NCBI RefSeq assembly: GCF_018687715.1
Contig: NC_056756.1
Location: 34,658,980-34,722,979, forward strand
Length of the DNA: 64,000 nt
Direction: 5' to 3'
DNA from: Carya illinoinensis
Taxonomy: Eukaryota; Streptophyta; Magnoliopsida; Fagales; Juglandaceae
Under the pieces are notes generated by a model, which was not told where the DNA came from, did not search any database, and saw nothing but the letters and a program-made list of their open reading frames with translations. Shown piece after piece: positions 1 to 13,000 of this stretch; the stretch's first letter is position 1; each line of letters starts with the position of its first letter. Both the position numbers and the translations under genes were made by a program.

Positions 1-1563
1 CTTTCATTTATTTTATTATCTTTATTTATTTAGTTTTAATAAATTGGTTTTTGATGCAGGTTTATTTAGCATGAATAAAGAGCTGAAAAATTTTAAATTT
101 CGGAAGATTCATCATGCAACCAGGGAAGTTCTTTTTATTTCTTCAATCCTTTTTACTTTTGCATTACAATGAGGACATTGTTTAGTTTAAGTTTAGGGGT
201 GTAAACTCCTATAGTCATTTGATTCTCTTGTTTTCTAAGTCTTGGGTTGTTGATGGGTTGTTTGATTCTCTTACCAAGCATGCATTGGAGTAAGATTGAA
301 TTATCTATGACTCTGAAATTTGTGATTGAAGATGGTTTTGAGAAAAATTTTCAAAAATTTCTTTTATGTCAAGTGGAGTTTTGTGGACACTTTGGTTTAA
401 ATCTTTGACCTTGAACATAATTGAGCACATAGTCATTTTTCTCTTATTCCATTTTGCTTATGAAGAGAAGAAGTTGAATTAATTGAAAGAGGGAAGTTCG
501 ATTTTGCTTTGCTCTAGAATCCATTGATGGGTCCTTGAGGCGAAATCCTAGTTGAGACCAAATATTAGAGAAATGATCTAGGCATTTCTTTGGCATAACC
601 AAAAAAGCTTTCCTAGCCGTCCTAAATATCATGTCATCATTACATGGTGTGTTTCCATAGTCAACCCCCTTGAGCCTTCATAAGCCTTTATTTATTCTTT
701 GAACTACATAAACCATGCCCGCTCTAAGCCTGAAAAACAATGAATCTACCTTTAATAGTTTGAGAAAATACTTTGGTGGAGAGTTACATTTAAAAGAGAA
801 AATTGGTTTCATGATGAACGGTATTATGTTTGCTTTGTTTGATCAAAGAAGAAGAAGAAGAAAGATAGTAAAAGTGAAAACAAAAAACAAAAAAACAAAA
901 AAAAAAATAAGTCACTAAACGGAGTATGTATCACCTCGGATTTTGTTAAAGGAAATGTTGGTATTGCTTCAGTGATTACAGCAACAATAATGCCACAAGT
1001 ATGAGCATATTGCCAAGAAAGAGCTATGATTTGAATCATGTAGGTATCTCTTGTAGTGTTCTCTTCACTAAGTATTTTCCCAGTTTACTTTGATTTTCCA
1101 TATCCAGTTCTTTCTTAACCCTCACCCTGTGGCCTATCATTACAACCTTATTAAAGACCTTTTGATCTCTGATTTTGGTGTTGACTACATTAGTGGAGAG
1201 GATTTCTGAAAATTGGACTTATGGGGTTAAGTTTTAAGAGAATTCTTCTGATTTTAATTGTTCTGCTTTTATCTGAGTTTACAGGTGGTTTGAGGTTAAA
1301 TTGACTATAGCACACACACACTCAAGGTCTTAGCTTTAGGTTGAAGTAAACGCCTAACTCTTGCTTGACAAATTGTAAAATTTTTGATTGATTTTCTTGC
1401 TATCTTTGATGTTAAAAGAGTAAGATACTAGTGATGAAATCTAAATTCATAAAAGCTTGGTGAGTGATGATACTTCTCTTTAGGGCTGAGTTGATATTGC
1501 CTAAATTATCATTTTTTTTTCTTTTTGTTTGAAGACAAACAAAGTTGTAAGTTTGGAGGTATT
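1..1563 (+). mobile_element. 3' internal region of an Athila/Tat-like gypsy retrotransposon
   Basis: No open frame of useful length is present. The stretch carries sequence hallmarks I associate with the non-coding region downstream of pol in Athila/Tat elements: gaggacattgtttagtttaa at 171-190, and a second purine-rich, polypurine-tract-like block at 1531-1561 ending in gtttggaggtat, directly before a TG start of an LTR. The 5' part of the element lies beyond the left edge. Family assignment is by recognition of these motifs, not by a domain, so it is moderate. Confidence 0.5.
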
Positions 1564-2877
1564 TGATGACTTGCAAAATTTCGTATTGCAGATTTTACAA
1601 GATCGCTCGAGCGGAGGCTTTTGGCCGCTCAAGCAAATTCAGGTAGATTCAAACGCTCGATTGCCGCTCAACAGTGAGCTCGAGCGGGTTGCTGGAAAAC
1701 AAAGATCGCTCGAGCGGAGACATTGGCCGCTCGAGCAAAATCAGGCAGAGTCGAACGCTCGACGTGCGCTCGATAGGATGCTCGAGCGAAATCAGGCAGA
1801 GTTGAACACTCGATGTGCGCTCGACACCCCGCTCGAGCGAACATCGTAATTTGACAGATTTAAAGTTTTCTGCCGTCACACCATATAAAATGGATTTTTC
1901 ACTCTATGGTCGCGGTTGTTGACTGGAGAACACTTTTGGGACAGAAAAATACAGATAGAAGGATTCAATTCATCTGTTTTGGAGAGGGAATTCCATATAT
2001 TGCACGTACGTTGGAATCATACACGAGCACATACGGGAGAAAAGCATTGAATCATTTCCTTGAGTTTTTTAAGACGAGTTGCGGCTGCGAAGAGTATTTT
2101 TCAGCGTTTATTTTCTTCCAATATTTTCAGAACAATTATGGTGAATTTGTTTATGTTGAATTCCATTTCTAGCATGAGCTAAATTTTATTTATTCTATGA
2201 AAACAATGTAACCTATTTTCGAACTATACTTGATTGTCTATGCTAATTTAAGGCAATTCTCTCTTTGTTTATCTGATTTATTCTGAGTTTATTGCTTCTA
2301 ACTAACTGACCATTGATTAGATGATATTTAATCTTGTGATTTGCTATCGAAAGAGGGAATCATAGGGTAGATCTTGAATATTTCAGCATAGGTAAATATA
2401 GAGATCGAAAGACTTGTATGAACCTATGTAGTAATTAAATCATTGATCTTATTGCTATCTTGATTATTTAATTTGTATATTCTTGTGTGAATTGATAAAC
2501 AAGAGTCATTTCCAATTGACTATCGAAAGAGGCTTTTGGATGAATTAGAGATTTGCTAATAGACGAAAAGAATTAAATTAAATTAGCTGGATGAGAAAAA
2601 CATAGTGAAGAATTAGGTGAAATCGATTTTCTAGAAGTTTTCTTTCCCATTAATTTGATCTTTGAACGTCAGTTTTATTTCCTTTGCATATTTCTCTTTG
2701 AGTTGATCTTAGTTTAATTTGCAACTACAAAAATCTTAGTGATTCCTCTAGATAAAATCGAGATTAGTATAATTTTAGTATTTGGCAAAAGTAAGGTACC
2801 AATCCCTGAGAACGATCTTTTCTTATCACTTTATTATAAAACTACGATACTGTGCACTTGCAGTTTTGCACCGATCA
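1564..2877 (+). repeat. Probable 3' LTR of the Athila/Tat-like element
   Basis: The segment begins TGATG just after the polypurine-like tract and ends gatCA at 2877, about 1.3 kb. A TATA-like ccatataaaatgg lies near 1882-1894, downstream of the GCTCGAGC repeats. The seven bases after 2877 (agttttt) resemble the spacer that normally follows an Athila/Tat LTR before its primer-binding site, but no primer-binding site follows; a GC-rich repeat starts instead. No second LTR copy is in the window, so the boundaries are inferred. Confidence 0.42.
1601..1848. repeat. Degenerate tandem repeat built on the palindrome GCTCGAGC
   Basis: GCTCGAGC occurs six times between about 1604 and 1840. A longer unit starting gatcgctcgagcgga recurs at 1601 and 1704 (period about 103 bp), followed by shorter variants with caggcagagt. 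The apparent open frames across it on both strands are products of the repeat. It lies in the presumed U3 part of the Athila-like LTR. Confidence 0.85.
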
Positions 2878-3214
2878 AGTTTTTAGGGGTGCTACCCGCA
2901 TATGCGGGGGCGAGGGCACACCTTCCTCGCACCCTACCTCCGCATATGCGAGGGGTGGTATTTCCATCCGGCACCCTGCCCCCGAGAGGCAGGGACGGGG
3001 CCCCCGCTCCAGTGTCGGGGGGCTGGGCGAACACCCCATCCGCCCTACCCCCCGCCCACTTCAAGAACACTATATCCCATTGAGCTTAAAAATTATTTTT
3101 GGGTCTAAAAATTTTTTTTAGACCCAAATTCTTATATAATTAAATCGTAAATTAAAATTTATATATATAATAATTTAAAAATTAATAACATAAAAATTAT
3201 GTTAGTAATTTTTA

Positions 3215-3416
3215 AATTTGTTAAACTTGTTCACAAGAGTCACAAGAGAGTGAGACTTGTTCACAAGATTGCATATGGACATCACACATTGCTCAAGTAA
3301 GACTCTTGTATGGTCTTGGAGTTCTATATAAAGGTGGCCTAGGGTGCCCATGCCATATGCAATCTTGTGAACAAGTCTTACTCTCTTGTGACTCTTGTTA
3401 ACAAATTTAACAAATT
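3215..3416. repeat. Near-perfect inverted repeat (64-bp arms, 74-bp loop)
   Basis: The left arm 3215-3278 and right arm 3353-3416 are reverse complements with three mismatches by direct alignment (61 of 64). The loop is 3279-3352 and contains ttctatataaaggtgg. Each arm itself contains acttgttcacaag-type direct repeats. A transcript would fold into a long hairpin. It sits centrally in the GC-rich element described around it. Confidence 0.93.
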
Positions 3417-3426
3417 GTCGTATATT

Positions 3427-3452
3427 TATATATATATATATATATATATATA
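3427..3452. repeat. (TA)n microsatellite
   Basis: About 13 uninterrupted TA units directly after the right arm of the inverted repeat. Confidence 0.95.
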
Positions 3453-3847
3453 CAATTTGTAAAATATAAATATATATTTATAAATATAAATATTAAGTGT
3501 AGGGCGAGTTGAGCCCTGCCTGCCCCCCGCCCTCGCTTAGCGTATTTCATGCGGGGCGAGGGACCCCGCCCTGGCATGTGTGGTGCAGGGTAGCCCGTCC
3601 GCCGATGCGGGAGCGGGCCCCCGCTACCCACCCTTAACTAATATATGTTTGTAGCTTACTAAGTTGGTGGACTCATCCATTTATCTATACAATTATTTTT
3701 TTGGATGATTTTGATGGTAGTATAGTTGGGATAGATAGCACGGAATAATACTAAATAGAGTCATAAATTGTATAAGTATAGTATATATATTTTTTTTTTT
3801 AAAGAGTAAAATCTATTATTAAAAAATAATTTTTGTATATAAATTTT

Positions 3848-4061
3848 TGTTATGAAACTAAAAGAGAAATGATATTGCAAGAGAAAGAGTTGTTATTCAA
3901 TGCAAAACTTGATCATATACAAGTGAATGATACCCATATATATAGGAGTACAAATGAGTTTAGATATAACTTAAGTCTTAATTGATGGCTCAATGGTATT
4001 AATTGATGGCTAAATGGTCTTAATTGATGGCTAAAGATGGTCATACAAATAAGTTTAAACA
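3848..4061 (-). repeat. 3' LTR of the copia element
   Basis: 214 bp, TG...CA on the plus strand. It aligns with 9246-9502, sharing blocks such as ttattcaatgcaaaa, catatacaa and aacttaagtcttaatt. Confidence 0.82.
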
Positions 4062-4289
4062 CTCCTCCTTTAGATGACCATACATAAAGAATATGCATCG
4101 TTAAGATCTTACCAAGGAAAAACCCAGTGAAAAAAAACTAATGGCAAAAGAAAAAGAGTACAACATTTCATGTGTACTGCCACGTGATTTAACATTGCCT
4201 CATTAAAACCTTGTAAAGGAAAACCCAGTGAGATAAAACTTTAGCGAAGGAAAAAGAATACAATCAGTACAAGTCTTCAATACATTTAC

Positions 4290-7200
4290 TCCTTCTGAAA
4301 AGTACATGATAATAGGTCTTCAAGTTTTCGCATCCAATTTATGCACAATCTTCTTAAATGTTGCAGTTGGTAATGTTTTAATGAATAAATCTGCCAGATT
4401 ATCATTTGATCGTATCTTCTTGACATTAATTTCAGCTTTCTCCTGAAATTCATAGGTATAAAAGAATTTAGGTTAAATATGTTTGGTTCTATCACCTTTG
4501 ATATATCCTCCTCTAATTTGAGTAATACAAGCAGCATTATTTTTGTATAAAATTGTTAAACTATCATTAATCACTGGAAGACCACACTCTTCTTGAATAT
4601 GTTGAATCACTGATCTTAGCCAAATACATTCTCAACTTGCCTCATAAATTGTAATAATCTCTGAGTGATTTGAAGATGCAGTAGATAGTGTTTACTTGAC
4701 AGATCTCTATGATATGACAGAATTTTCATAAGTAAATACATATCCAGTTTGAGGTCTATCTCTGTGTGGATCTGAAAGATAACCTGCATCCGCATATCCA
4801 ACTAATTGCGGACTTGATCCATGTTGATAAAATAATCTCATATCAACTGTACCTCAGAGGTATCGAATGACATGTTTAATACCATTCCAATATCTTCGAG
4901 TTGGTGTGAAACTATATCTTGCAAGTAAATTAACTGAAAATGCAATATCAGGCCGAGTGCAATTTGCAAGATACATCAGAGCTCCAATTGCACTGAGATA
5001 AGGTATTTCAGGACCAAGAATTTCTTCATCGTCTTCATAAGGACGAAATGGATCTTTCTGCACATCAAGTGATCGAACAACCATTGGAGTTACTCAGGGG
5101 ATAAGCTTTGTCCATGTAAAAGTGTTTCAAGACTTTCTCTATATAATTTGACTGATGAATGAGAATTCTATTTTGCAAATGCTCCAACTGTAGGCCGAGA
5201 TAAAATTTCATTTTGCCAAGGTCTTTCATTTCAAATTCATTTTTTAAATATTTAGCGGTTCTTCTAATCTTTTCAGGAGTTCCAACAAGATTTAGATCAT
5301 CAACATAAACCGCAATAATAACAAATCCTAAATCTGATTTCTTAATAAAAACACATGGACATATTGGATTATTCTCAAATTCTTCTTTCAATAAATATTC
5401 GCTAAGGCGTTTATATCACATACGTCCGGATTGCTTTAACCCATATAAAGATCTTTGAAGTTTAATAGAATACATATTTTTGGATGTACTCAGGTTAGAA
5501 GCTTCAGACATTTTATATCTTTCAGAGATTTTCATATATATGTCATGATCCAATGATCCATATAAATATGCAGTGACCATATCCATCAATTGCATATCCA
5601 ATCTTTTTGTAACTACTAAACTAATCAAAAATCTGAATGTGATTGCATCTATAACAGGAGAATATGTTTCCTTATAATCAATCCCTGGTTTCTGCAAGAA
5701 ACCTTGTGCAACAAGTTGTGCTTTATATCGCACAATTTCATTGTTCTCATCACACTTACGTATAAATACTCATTTATATCCAACAGTCATTACATCCTTT
5801 GGTGTTTGTACAATTGGTCTAAAGACCTCTCGTTTTGCTAGTGAGTTTAATTTATCTTCAATAGCTGATTTCCATTTTGGCCAGTTATTTCTACGTCGAC
5901 ATTCTTCGACAGTTCTTGGCTCAATTTCTTCATTACTTTTGGTAATGTCAAGGGCATTTTATATGAAAATATGTTGTCGATAATAGTTTTATTTCTATCC
6001 AAAATTTCTCCAATACTCATGAAATGTATCAAGATCTCATTATTTTTAGGTACTTGTCCCTCTTCAATGGAAGACATTTCATTAAATACCTCTTCAGGAG
6101 GTTCTTTTTCAGGCGATTTAGTCTCTTCAGGAGCATCAATTACTCTTATAGTCTGTGTTATGGGTATGGACTCTTCGGGAGTACCAAATTCATTTTGTAT
6201 TTTTCTCTTCCAAAGAATTTTATCCTTTGCACCAATAGGTCGTCCACGCTTCAGGCGTATCTTAGACTCACCTATTGTTGTTTTGGCAACTTGTCCTTCA
6301 AGGACTGCAATCCTTGCTGGAACATCAACAACAGAAATATATGATTTTACCACACCTTTAGTGTCAGTAAATACATCCGATAATTGATTTGCAACACTTT
6401 CCAAATGAATAATCTTTTGAATCTTTAGTTTACATTTATTTGTACGAGGATCAAATTGAAAAATGACTTTATTTTCCAAAGTAATTTCCTATCGTGCTTC
6501 AGGCACTAACTTCTCATTACCCAATGTTAAAAAAATGGATTCATCAAAATTACAATTCTCAAAACATGCCTTAAACATATTCTCTGTAAGAGACTCAAGA
6601 TATCTAATAATAGATAAAGAATCAAACCCAACATATATCTCAAGTCTACGTTAAGAACTCATCTTTGTACATTATCGAGGTGCAATTGGAACATATACCA
6701 TATATCCAAAAATACGAAGATGAGAAATATTTGGTTGTTGACCAAATGCAAATTGTAATGGAGAATATTTGTGATATGCTGATGGCTTAACTCGAATCAA
6801 CGATGATGCATGAAGTATAGCATGTCTCCAGGCAGAAATAGGAAGTTTTGATTTCATAAGTAAAGGTCAAGCGATTAGCTGAAACCTTTTAATTAATGAT
6901 TCAGCTAAACCATTTTGAGTGTGTGTGTGGACAACTGGATGTTCAACATCTATTCTTATTAACATGCAATAGTTATCGAAAGCTTGATATGTAAATTCAC
7001 CTACATTATCCAATCAAATAATTTTAATTGGATAGTCAGGGAATTGTGCTCGTAGTTTAATTATTTGGGTAAGAAGTTTAGCAAATGCAATATTTCTAGT
7101 GAAAAGTAGACAAACATGTGACCATCAACTTAATGCATCAATTAAAACTATAAAATATCTTAACGGTCCACTTGATGGTTGAATAAGCTCACATACATCC

Positions 7201-9010
7201 CCATGAATCCTTTGTAAAAATAACGGAGATTCAAGAATAACTTTTGAAAGAGATGGTTTAATAATCAATTTATCCTGAGAACATGCAGAGCATGGATATT
7301 CATTAGGTAAGATAATCTTCTGATTCTTTAGGGATGTCTATACGAATTATCAATTATTCGTTTTATCATTATTGATCCCGGAAATCTAAGGCAATCATGC
7401 CAAGTCATAAATATTTTGGGGTCAATGCACTTCTGGTGCATTACCACATGTGATTCAATTGTTCTCATTTCTGTATAATACAATCCAGATGAGAGAGCAA
7501 ACAGTTTATTTAATACAAGATTCTAGCTCGAAATTATTTTAGTAATGAGAAGATGCTCTTTATTGTCTTCGTTGGTGGTTTCAATATGACAATCATTACA
7601 ACGTATGTCCTTAAAACTCAATAAATTTGTTCTGAATTGTGAAGAAAATAGAGTATCATCAATACAAAATTTGGTACCATTACATAACACAATATAAGCT
7701 CTTCCGAAACCTTCAATTAGATTTAATGAACCAGATATGGTATGAATGTAGGTTTTACTCAGTGTTAAATTTTGAAAATATTTTTTATCCTTAAGAATTA
7801 TGTGAGTTGTAGCACTGTCAGCTAGACATACATATCTATTATTCATCTCAAAGATAAAAAGTTCATCAGTAAGACTCATGATTCTACAAAATATATAAAA
7901 TTTTCATTACTACAAAACATTGCAAAATATAAAAAAGTTTTACAATAAGATAAAGAAAATACATTAATTAAAAAGGAACATTTCCATCACCAATCAAATG
8001 ATCAACTCTACTACTAGAATCCTCAAAGAAATCAGAAATATCAAGGTTTGTAATATCTTCTCCATCTATAGAAACTAAAGTATCTGATGGTTCAGCAAAA
8101 TTTGTTTCAAACTTTTTTGTTTTTTCTTCTATAGAAACTTGGTATAAGTCAACTAAGTGCTTAGCTGTACAATAGGTACGAGACCAATGTTCAGTCATAT
8201 CACATCTATGGCATCCATCTTCATCTTTCTTTAAAAATTTATTTTGAGGACCTTTACCCTTCTCTGAATTGAACCACTTCTGGTGATACGGTGTATATCT
8301 ATTAATATCCCTTTTGGTGTGGTGGCTTTTAGGACCTCCACTTCTATAGTTTTTCCTACCACGTCTATGTCCTCGATTTTTTGGAAAGATGCACCATTCG
8401 TTTATGGGAATGGTGTAAATTTAGTACCATTCACTTCAATGAACGATATAGAACTAGTAGGACGTGACTGATGGTTTCTTAACAAAAACTCATTATTTTG
8501 CTCAGCCACTAGAAGACAAGATATAAATTCAAAATTTTTTTTAAACTTTCGCTCTCGATACTGCTGCTGCAGAAGCACATTCGATGCATGAAAAGTAGTA
8601 CATGTCTTCTCTAACAAGTCATCATCAGTGACTTTTTCACCACATAATTTCAATAGTGAGCTAATTTTAAATAATGCAGAGTTATACTCACTAATATTCT
8701 TGAAGTCCTGCAACTTCAGGTACATCCAATCATGACTAGCTTTTGGGAGGATTACAATTTTCTATTGCTCATATATCTTCCTTAAATCATTCCACAAAAT
8801 AAGGGGATCTTTTACTGTGAGATATTCAGTTTTTAATTCTTCATGAAAATGGTGCCGAAGGAAAATCATTACCTTAGCGCAGTCTTGTCGAGACCCTTGA
8901 TTTCCTTCTTTAATTGTATCTCTCAGGTTCATCGCATCCAGATGGATCTCAGCATCAAAGATCCAAAATAAATAATTTTTTCCAGAAATGTCAAGAACAA
9001 CGAATTCCAA
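4290..9010 (-). pseudogene. Broken copia gag-pol polyprotein
   Basis: Copia domain order is readable on the minus strand across many frame breaks. Gag (UBN2-like) is about 9010-8400, with a zinc knuckle CHRCDMTEHWSRTYC near 8215-8170. Protease is about 7879-7523, with DSATTH. Integrase is about 7330-6670, with an H-T-H-T-Q-N-G-L-A-E segment. Reverse transcriptase is about 5990-4860, with the catalytic YVDD in AVYVDDLNLVG near 5300. RNase H-like remnants run to about 4290. No single frame spans more than 210 codons. Domain order integrase-before-RT is what separates copia from gypsy. Confidence 0.87.
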
Positions 9011-9245
9011 TTTTGTAAGATTTGATATTTTCTACGTATATAAATCAGGAACATAAGTATGTTTATATTGTAAATAAGAAATATATTCACAAAATCATGA
9101 GAATAAACATAGAGTTTCATTAAGTAATAATAAGTAATGTAATATTTCATATTCATTTTGGGAACTACAAATAATATATTAAAAAACTTACTTGAAGTAG
9201 AAAACTACTAACTTCAAAATCATCAGAACTTTCGTATTGATAACA

Positions 9246-9502
9246 TGTTATGAAATTAAAAGAGAAGTAATATTATAAGAGAAAGAGGATATTGTAAGAG
9301 AGATAGTTATTATTCAATGCAAAATTTGATCATATACAAATGAATAATACCCATATATATATGAATATAAAGGAGTTTAAATATAACTTAAGTCTTAATT
9401 AATGACTCAATAATCTTAATTAATAGCTCAATAATCTTAATTGATGATTAAAAATAATTTTAATTCATGATTAAAGATAATTATACATATAAGTTTATAA
9501 TA
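9246..9502 (-). repeat. 5' LTR of the copia element
   Basis: 257 bp. Longer than its partner because of small internal duplications (for example a repeated gagagaaagag/gtaagagagat block). Confidence 0.8.
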
Positions 9503-10025
9503 ATTTTATATTTATTCTTTATTTATCGCATGTGGATAAACATTATTTGTAATGTCTTAAGGTTGATGAATACGAGGTTGCTTTCCTATTTAAAAAAAAA
9601 AAAAAAAAAAAAATGCGCAACGCTTTCGGACGTGACAATTTAAGACGTGGCATGACATCGTTGGTCTATTTACTGGTTATTTGCACGTTAAAACGTCGTC
9701 CCTTCAACGCAAGAATACCACCATTCAACTGCCAATAGCAGCGACTCTTCAGATTTCTTTTTACCTCCAAGTCTCCTCTCCTCTCCTCTCCTCAATACAG
9801 ACTGCTTCTCTTCAGAGTTTCCGAGGTTAGTTCATCGCCTCCCCAAAAACTGTAACGAAATATTTTCGTTTGGGTTTTTTGTTCCCCGGATTTCATCAGC
9901 TAGAACCCCTAATTTCATTCCCCGAGGAATCTCTGATTCAATCGCCGAAATCCCTTTGGCCTTTGATTCAACTCTTCAACGGCTTCTTCTCTTTCTTGCA
10001 TTATATTTCACCTGAGCTTGTAGAT
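9503..10025 (+). promoter_or_regulatory. Upstream region and leader of the PUX2-type gene
   Basis: After an A-run at about 9592-9612 the base composition becomes gene-like. The sequence has ACGT cores (gacgtgac, gacgtggc) near 9629-9651 and a pyrimidine-rich CTCCT repeat at about 9773-9793, typical of plant leaders. The reading frame is open from 9870, but the first in-frame ATG is 10026. Transcription start was not determined. Confidence 0.5.
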
Positions 10026-13000
10026 ATGGATGACATGAAAGACAAGGTCAAGGGCTTCATGAAAAAAGTCAACAATCCCTTCTCGTCATCCTCTTCTGGT
10101 AAATTCAAGGGCCAAGGTAGAGTCTTGGGATCTTCCTCTTCGGGACCCACTAATCCAATCCCCGCCCACCATTCTTCGCAAGTTCCCCTTACAAAGCCGA
10201 CTCCATCTCCGTCCCCTTCAGCCAGTTCGACTTCGAAACCTTTGCCTAAAAAATTATCTGATTCCAATCAGACTAGGTCGGATTCATCGAATAATTCGAG
10301 CCCCAATAAAAAATCGGCTGATGGGTTTGATCCATTTGGTTCTTTGATCACTTCTGGGAAGAGATCACAAAATGGGTATTCAATAAATGTATACGAATGT
10401 CCTATTTGTGGGCAATCTTATCGGTCTGAAGACGAGGTGTCTGTACATGTGGATAGCTGTGTCAATAAATCGGTGGAAAACATTGGTCTTTTGGATTTGC
10501 CCGACAATGGGGCGGAGTCTAGGAGTGAATTGGAGAGTTGCATTGGTGTGTTTGTTTCAGGGAAGCCCTCGGAGGGGTCGGTGGAGGTTGTACTTAAGCT
10601 ATTGAGGAATATAGTGAGGGAACCGGAGAATGTGAAGTTCAGGAAAATTCGGATGAGTAATCCGAAGATAAGGGAGGCAATTGGTGTGGCTGCAGGAGGG
10701 GTTGAGTTGTTGGAGTTTGTAGGTTTTGAGTTGAAAGAGGAGGATGGAGAGATGTGGGCAATCATGGAGGCTCCTACAGAAGACCGGATCAGTTTAATTA
10801 ATAGTGCAATAACGTTTCTGGAACCACGAAAGGTAGAGGAACTACAAAAGAAAGAAAATTTGCCACCTGCGACTTCAGCTCATGTGGAAGAACAGATTGA
10901 GCCGAAGAAGGTTGACAGGCAGGTATGTTGGTTATCGATGGCATATTTCAGAAGAAGTGTTGTGCTTGGTTATCATTTGTTATTTTCCTTTCTAGTGGAA
11001 ATATATGCATATTCATAATTCAAGATCAATTGCGTGTAAAAAAAAAAAAAAAATCATAATATTTGCTTTCGTACTTTTTGGACCATTCTCTCCCAAATTT
11101 ATAAATTTATAGTTTGATAGAATTATGGATTTTGAATGTGGATTATCTAGATGAGAACTGTGATTTAGATGTTAAAGTGATGAAACTGAAATACAAAAAT
11201 TTTTTCTACTGGTTGACTTATAACTGAGGAACGAGGAGCAAGGGCTTAGATTTTTTCTTTTTGTCGTTGCCCTAAGGAAGAGGAAAAAAAACAAGAAAGA
11301 AAGTTGATAATTATCTTTGGAGCCCATTCTTGCAGCAGTAGGCACAACCGTATGGACCACACCCTTTGCTATAGCATTACCAGCCATTATTTCTGCTGTC
11401 AGGTCTTTCCTATTTAAGCATCCTCTGGCCTAAAGAATACCAAATTCTTGGCGTTATGTGATGTTGTTTTGTTTCCCGCCTCATAGCAGGGCTAAGTTGA
11501 ATGCACGATAATATATTATGGTTATGACCCCTAACAAGTCCATTCAGTAGGGTTGGTGTAGTTTATCCAGTCACATTATGAGTTGCTTAAATTTCATAAA
11601 GTAATCAGAAGCCATCACTCTTGAAGATTCTTAACGGGCACACTAAAGTTATCTGTAAGTCATGACACTAACAATCAATCACCTTTTGATGCCCATTGGT
11701 ATTTTCTACCAAAAGAGACTTGTGAGCTTTTATACTCCAAAAGAACTAGTCAGTATTCCAGTTGGAACCCATTGGAACTATTGTAAAAGTTTTCCTCCTA
11801 AGCAATGTGGATCCCGTTCACTACCTCCTCCACTCAATATGGGGTATAACAATCTCCTCCCATTAAATTTCTTTCATTCCCACTAGGTTGATCCCTTATA
11901 AATGATATGCCTCAAGTGACACAATTCTGGTTGGAATTGTCTCTGATATTATAATCTAAGGAATACTTATCAAAAAAAAATTATAATCTAAGGAAAGCCT
12001 AAACTACATATGGGCTATACTACAAAATGACTAGTTAATGTTATAATGGGAGCCCATTAGAATCATTATAAACGGAACGAATTTCTCCCTCCCAAGTAAT
12101 GTGAGATCCCATTCACTAAGTCTGACCACAACGACCGAATTGATTATCTTCATGCATAAGAATACTAGATTACCTAGTATAAAATATTTCGAAATCATCA
12201 CAAACCTCTCTTTTTCTTTTCTATTGCAATTTCTAGATTATTTATTATATGATGATTTTGAAAATACCATACTCAATCGAAGATATTACATAAGTAACAA
12301 CTTATCTTCAGATAATGGCAACATCTTAGGCAACCATGAAAAATTTTTGCTGATCAGATGGTTAACCTTACAATGAATTGAAAGTTTTATTGTAAAAATA
12401 ACTTATTAAAAAAAAGTTTCTATTTTTTTTTTTTTTTTGATAAATAAAGTGCTATATGGATAATGATAAATAACTTTTTTTTTTTTTTTTTTAAGTTTCT
12501 ATTCTGAAAACAAAAATTATGAGTTGATGCTAGGATGAAGTTTAAGTGTTGTTTGCAGTTCATTATGTCATGTAAGATGAATGATCAGAATTCACCATGT
12601 GAAAATAGATTTTCTTTTTATCAGTAAATAAGAATTTTATTGAGAATAGATGAAAAATACACGGGACATATACAAGAACCACACCTATGCATGATAGTCT
12701 AAAGATACAAGAAAATCATGTACAGTCTATTACAGTCAACCAATGGAATAAAGTCTGAAGAAAAAAAGTTCTAAGCTTGTCCATTGTCCGTTCACGATCC
12801 TCAAAACTCTGACCGTTCCTCTCCATCCATTTGCACCACCATAGAGACGTCGGTATCATCTTCTACATAGTTGCAATTTGAGAGTCACCCCGGATGCCTT
12901 GCCAACTGGCCAAAAAGTCAACAAGCATTCTTGGCATTACTCAAAAGAGTTCCATTCTCGCATAGATATCATTCCATAAGCTCATGGCTACATCACAATG

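Larger units (their letters stand above)
2884..3640. mobile_element. Putative non-autonomous DNA transposon with GC-rich ends and an internal hairpin
   Basis: Two very GC-rich blocks (about 2884-3060 and 3500-3635) surround an AT-rich centre. The left edge reads taggggtgctaccc; the right edge, reverse complemented, reads ttaagggtgggtagcgg, so the ends are loosely inverted and resemble hAT-type termini. I could not find an 8-bp target duplication. Open frames in the GC-rich blocks are low-complexity. It could instead be two unrelated repeats. Confidence 0.35.
3848..9502 (-). mobile_element. Decayed Ty1/copia LTR retrotransposon
   Basis: The element runs right to left. Both ends carry related LTRs (3848-4061 and 9246-9502) that share the start tgttatgaaa. 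A polypurine tract, AAAGGAGGAG read on the minus strand, abuts the left (3') LTR. Next to the right (5') LTR the minus strand reads TGTTATCAATAC, a degraded match to the initiator-Met primer-binding site TGGTATCAGAGC. Five bases atttt flank both ends (3843-3847 and 9503-9507), consistent with a 5-bp target duplication, though weak in AT-rich DNA. The gag-pol interior is full of stops and frameshifts. The two LTRs differ by many substitutions and indels, so insertion is old. Confidence 0.87.

Noticed and set aside
2739..3121. Overlapping open frames rich in Pro, Gly and Arg
   Set aside because: They lie in a GC-rich repeat, exist on both strands at once and have no domain.
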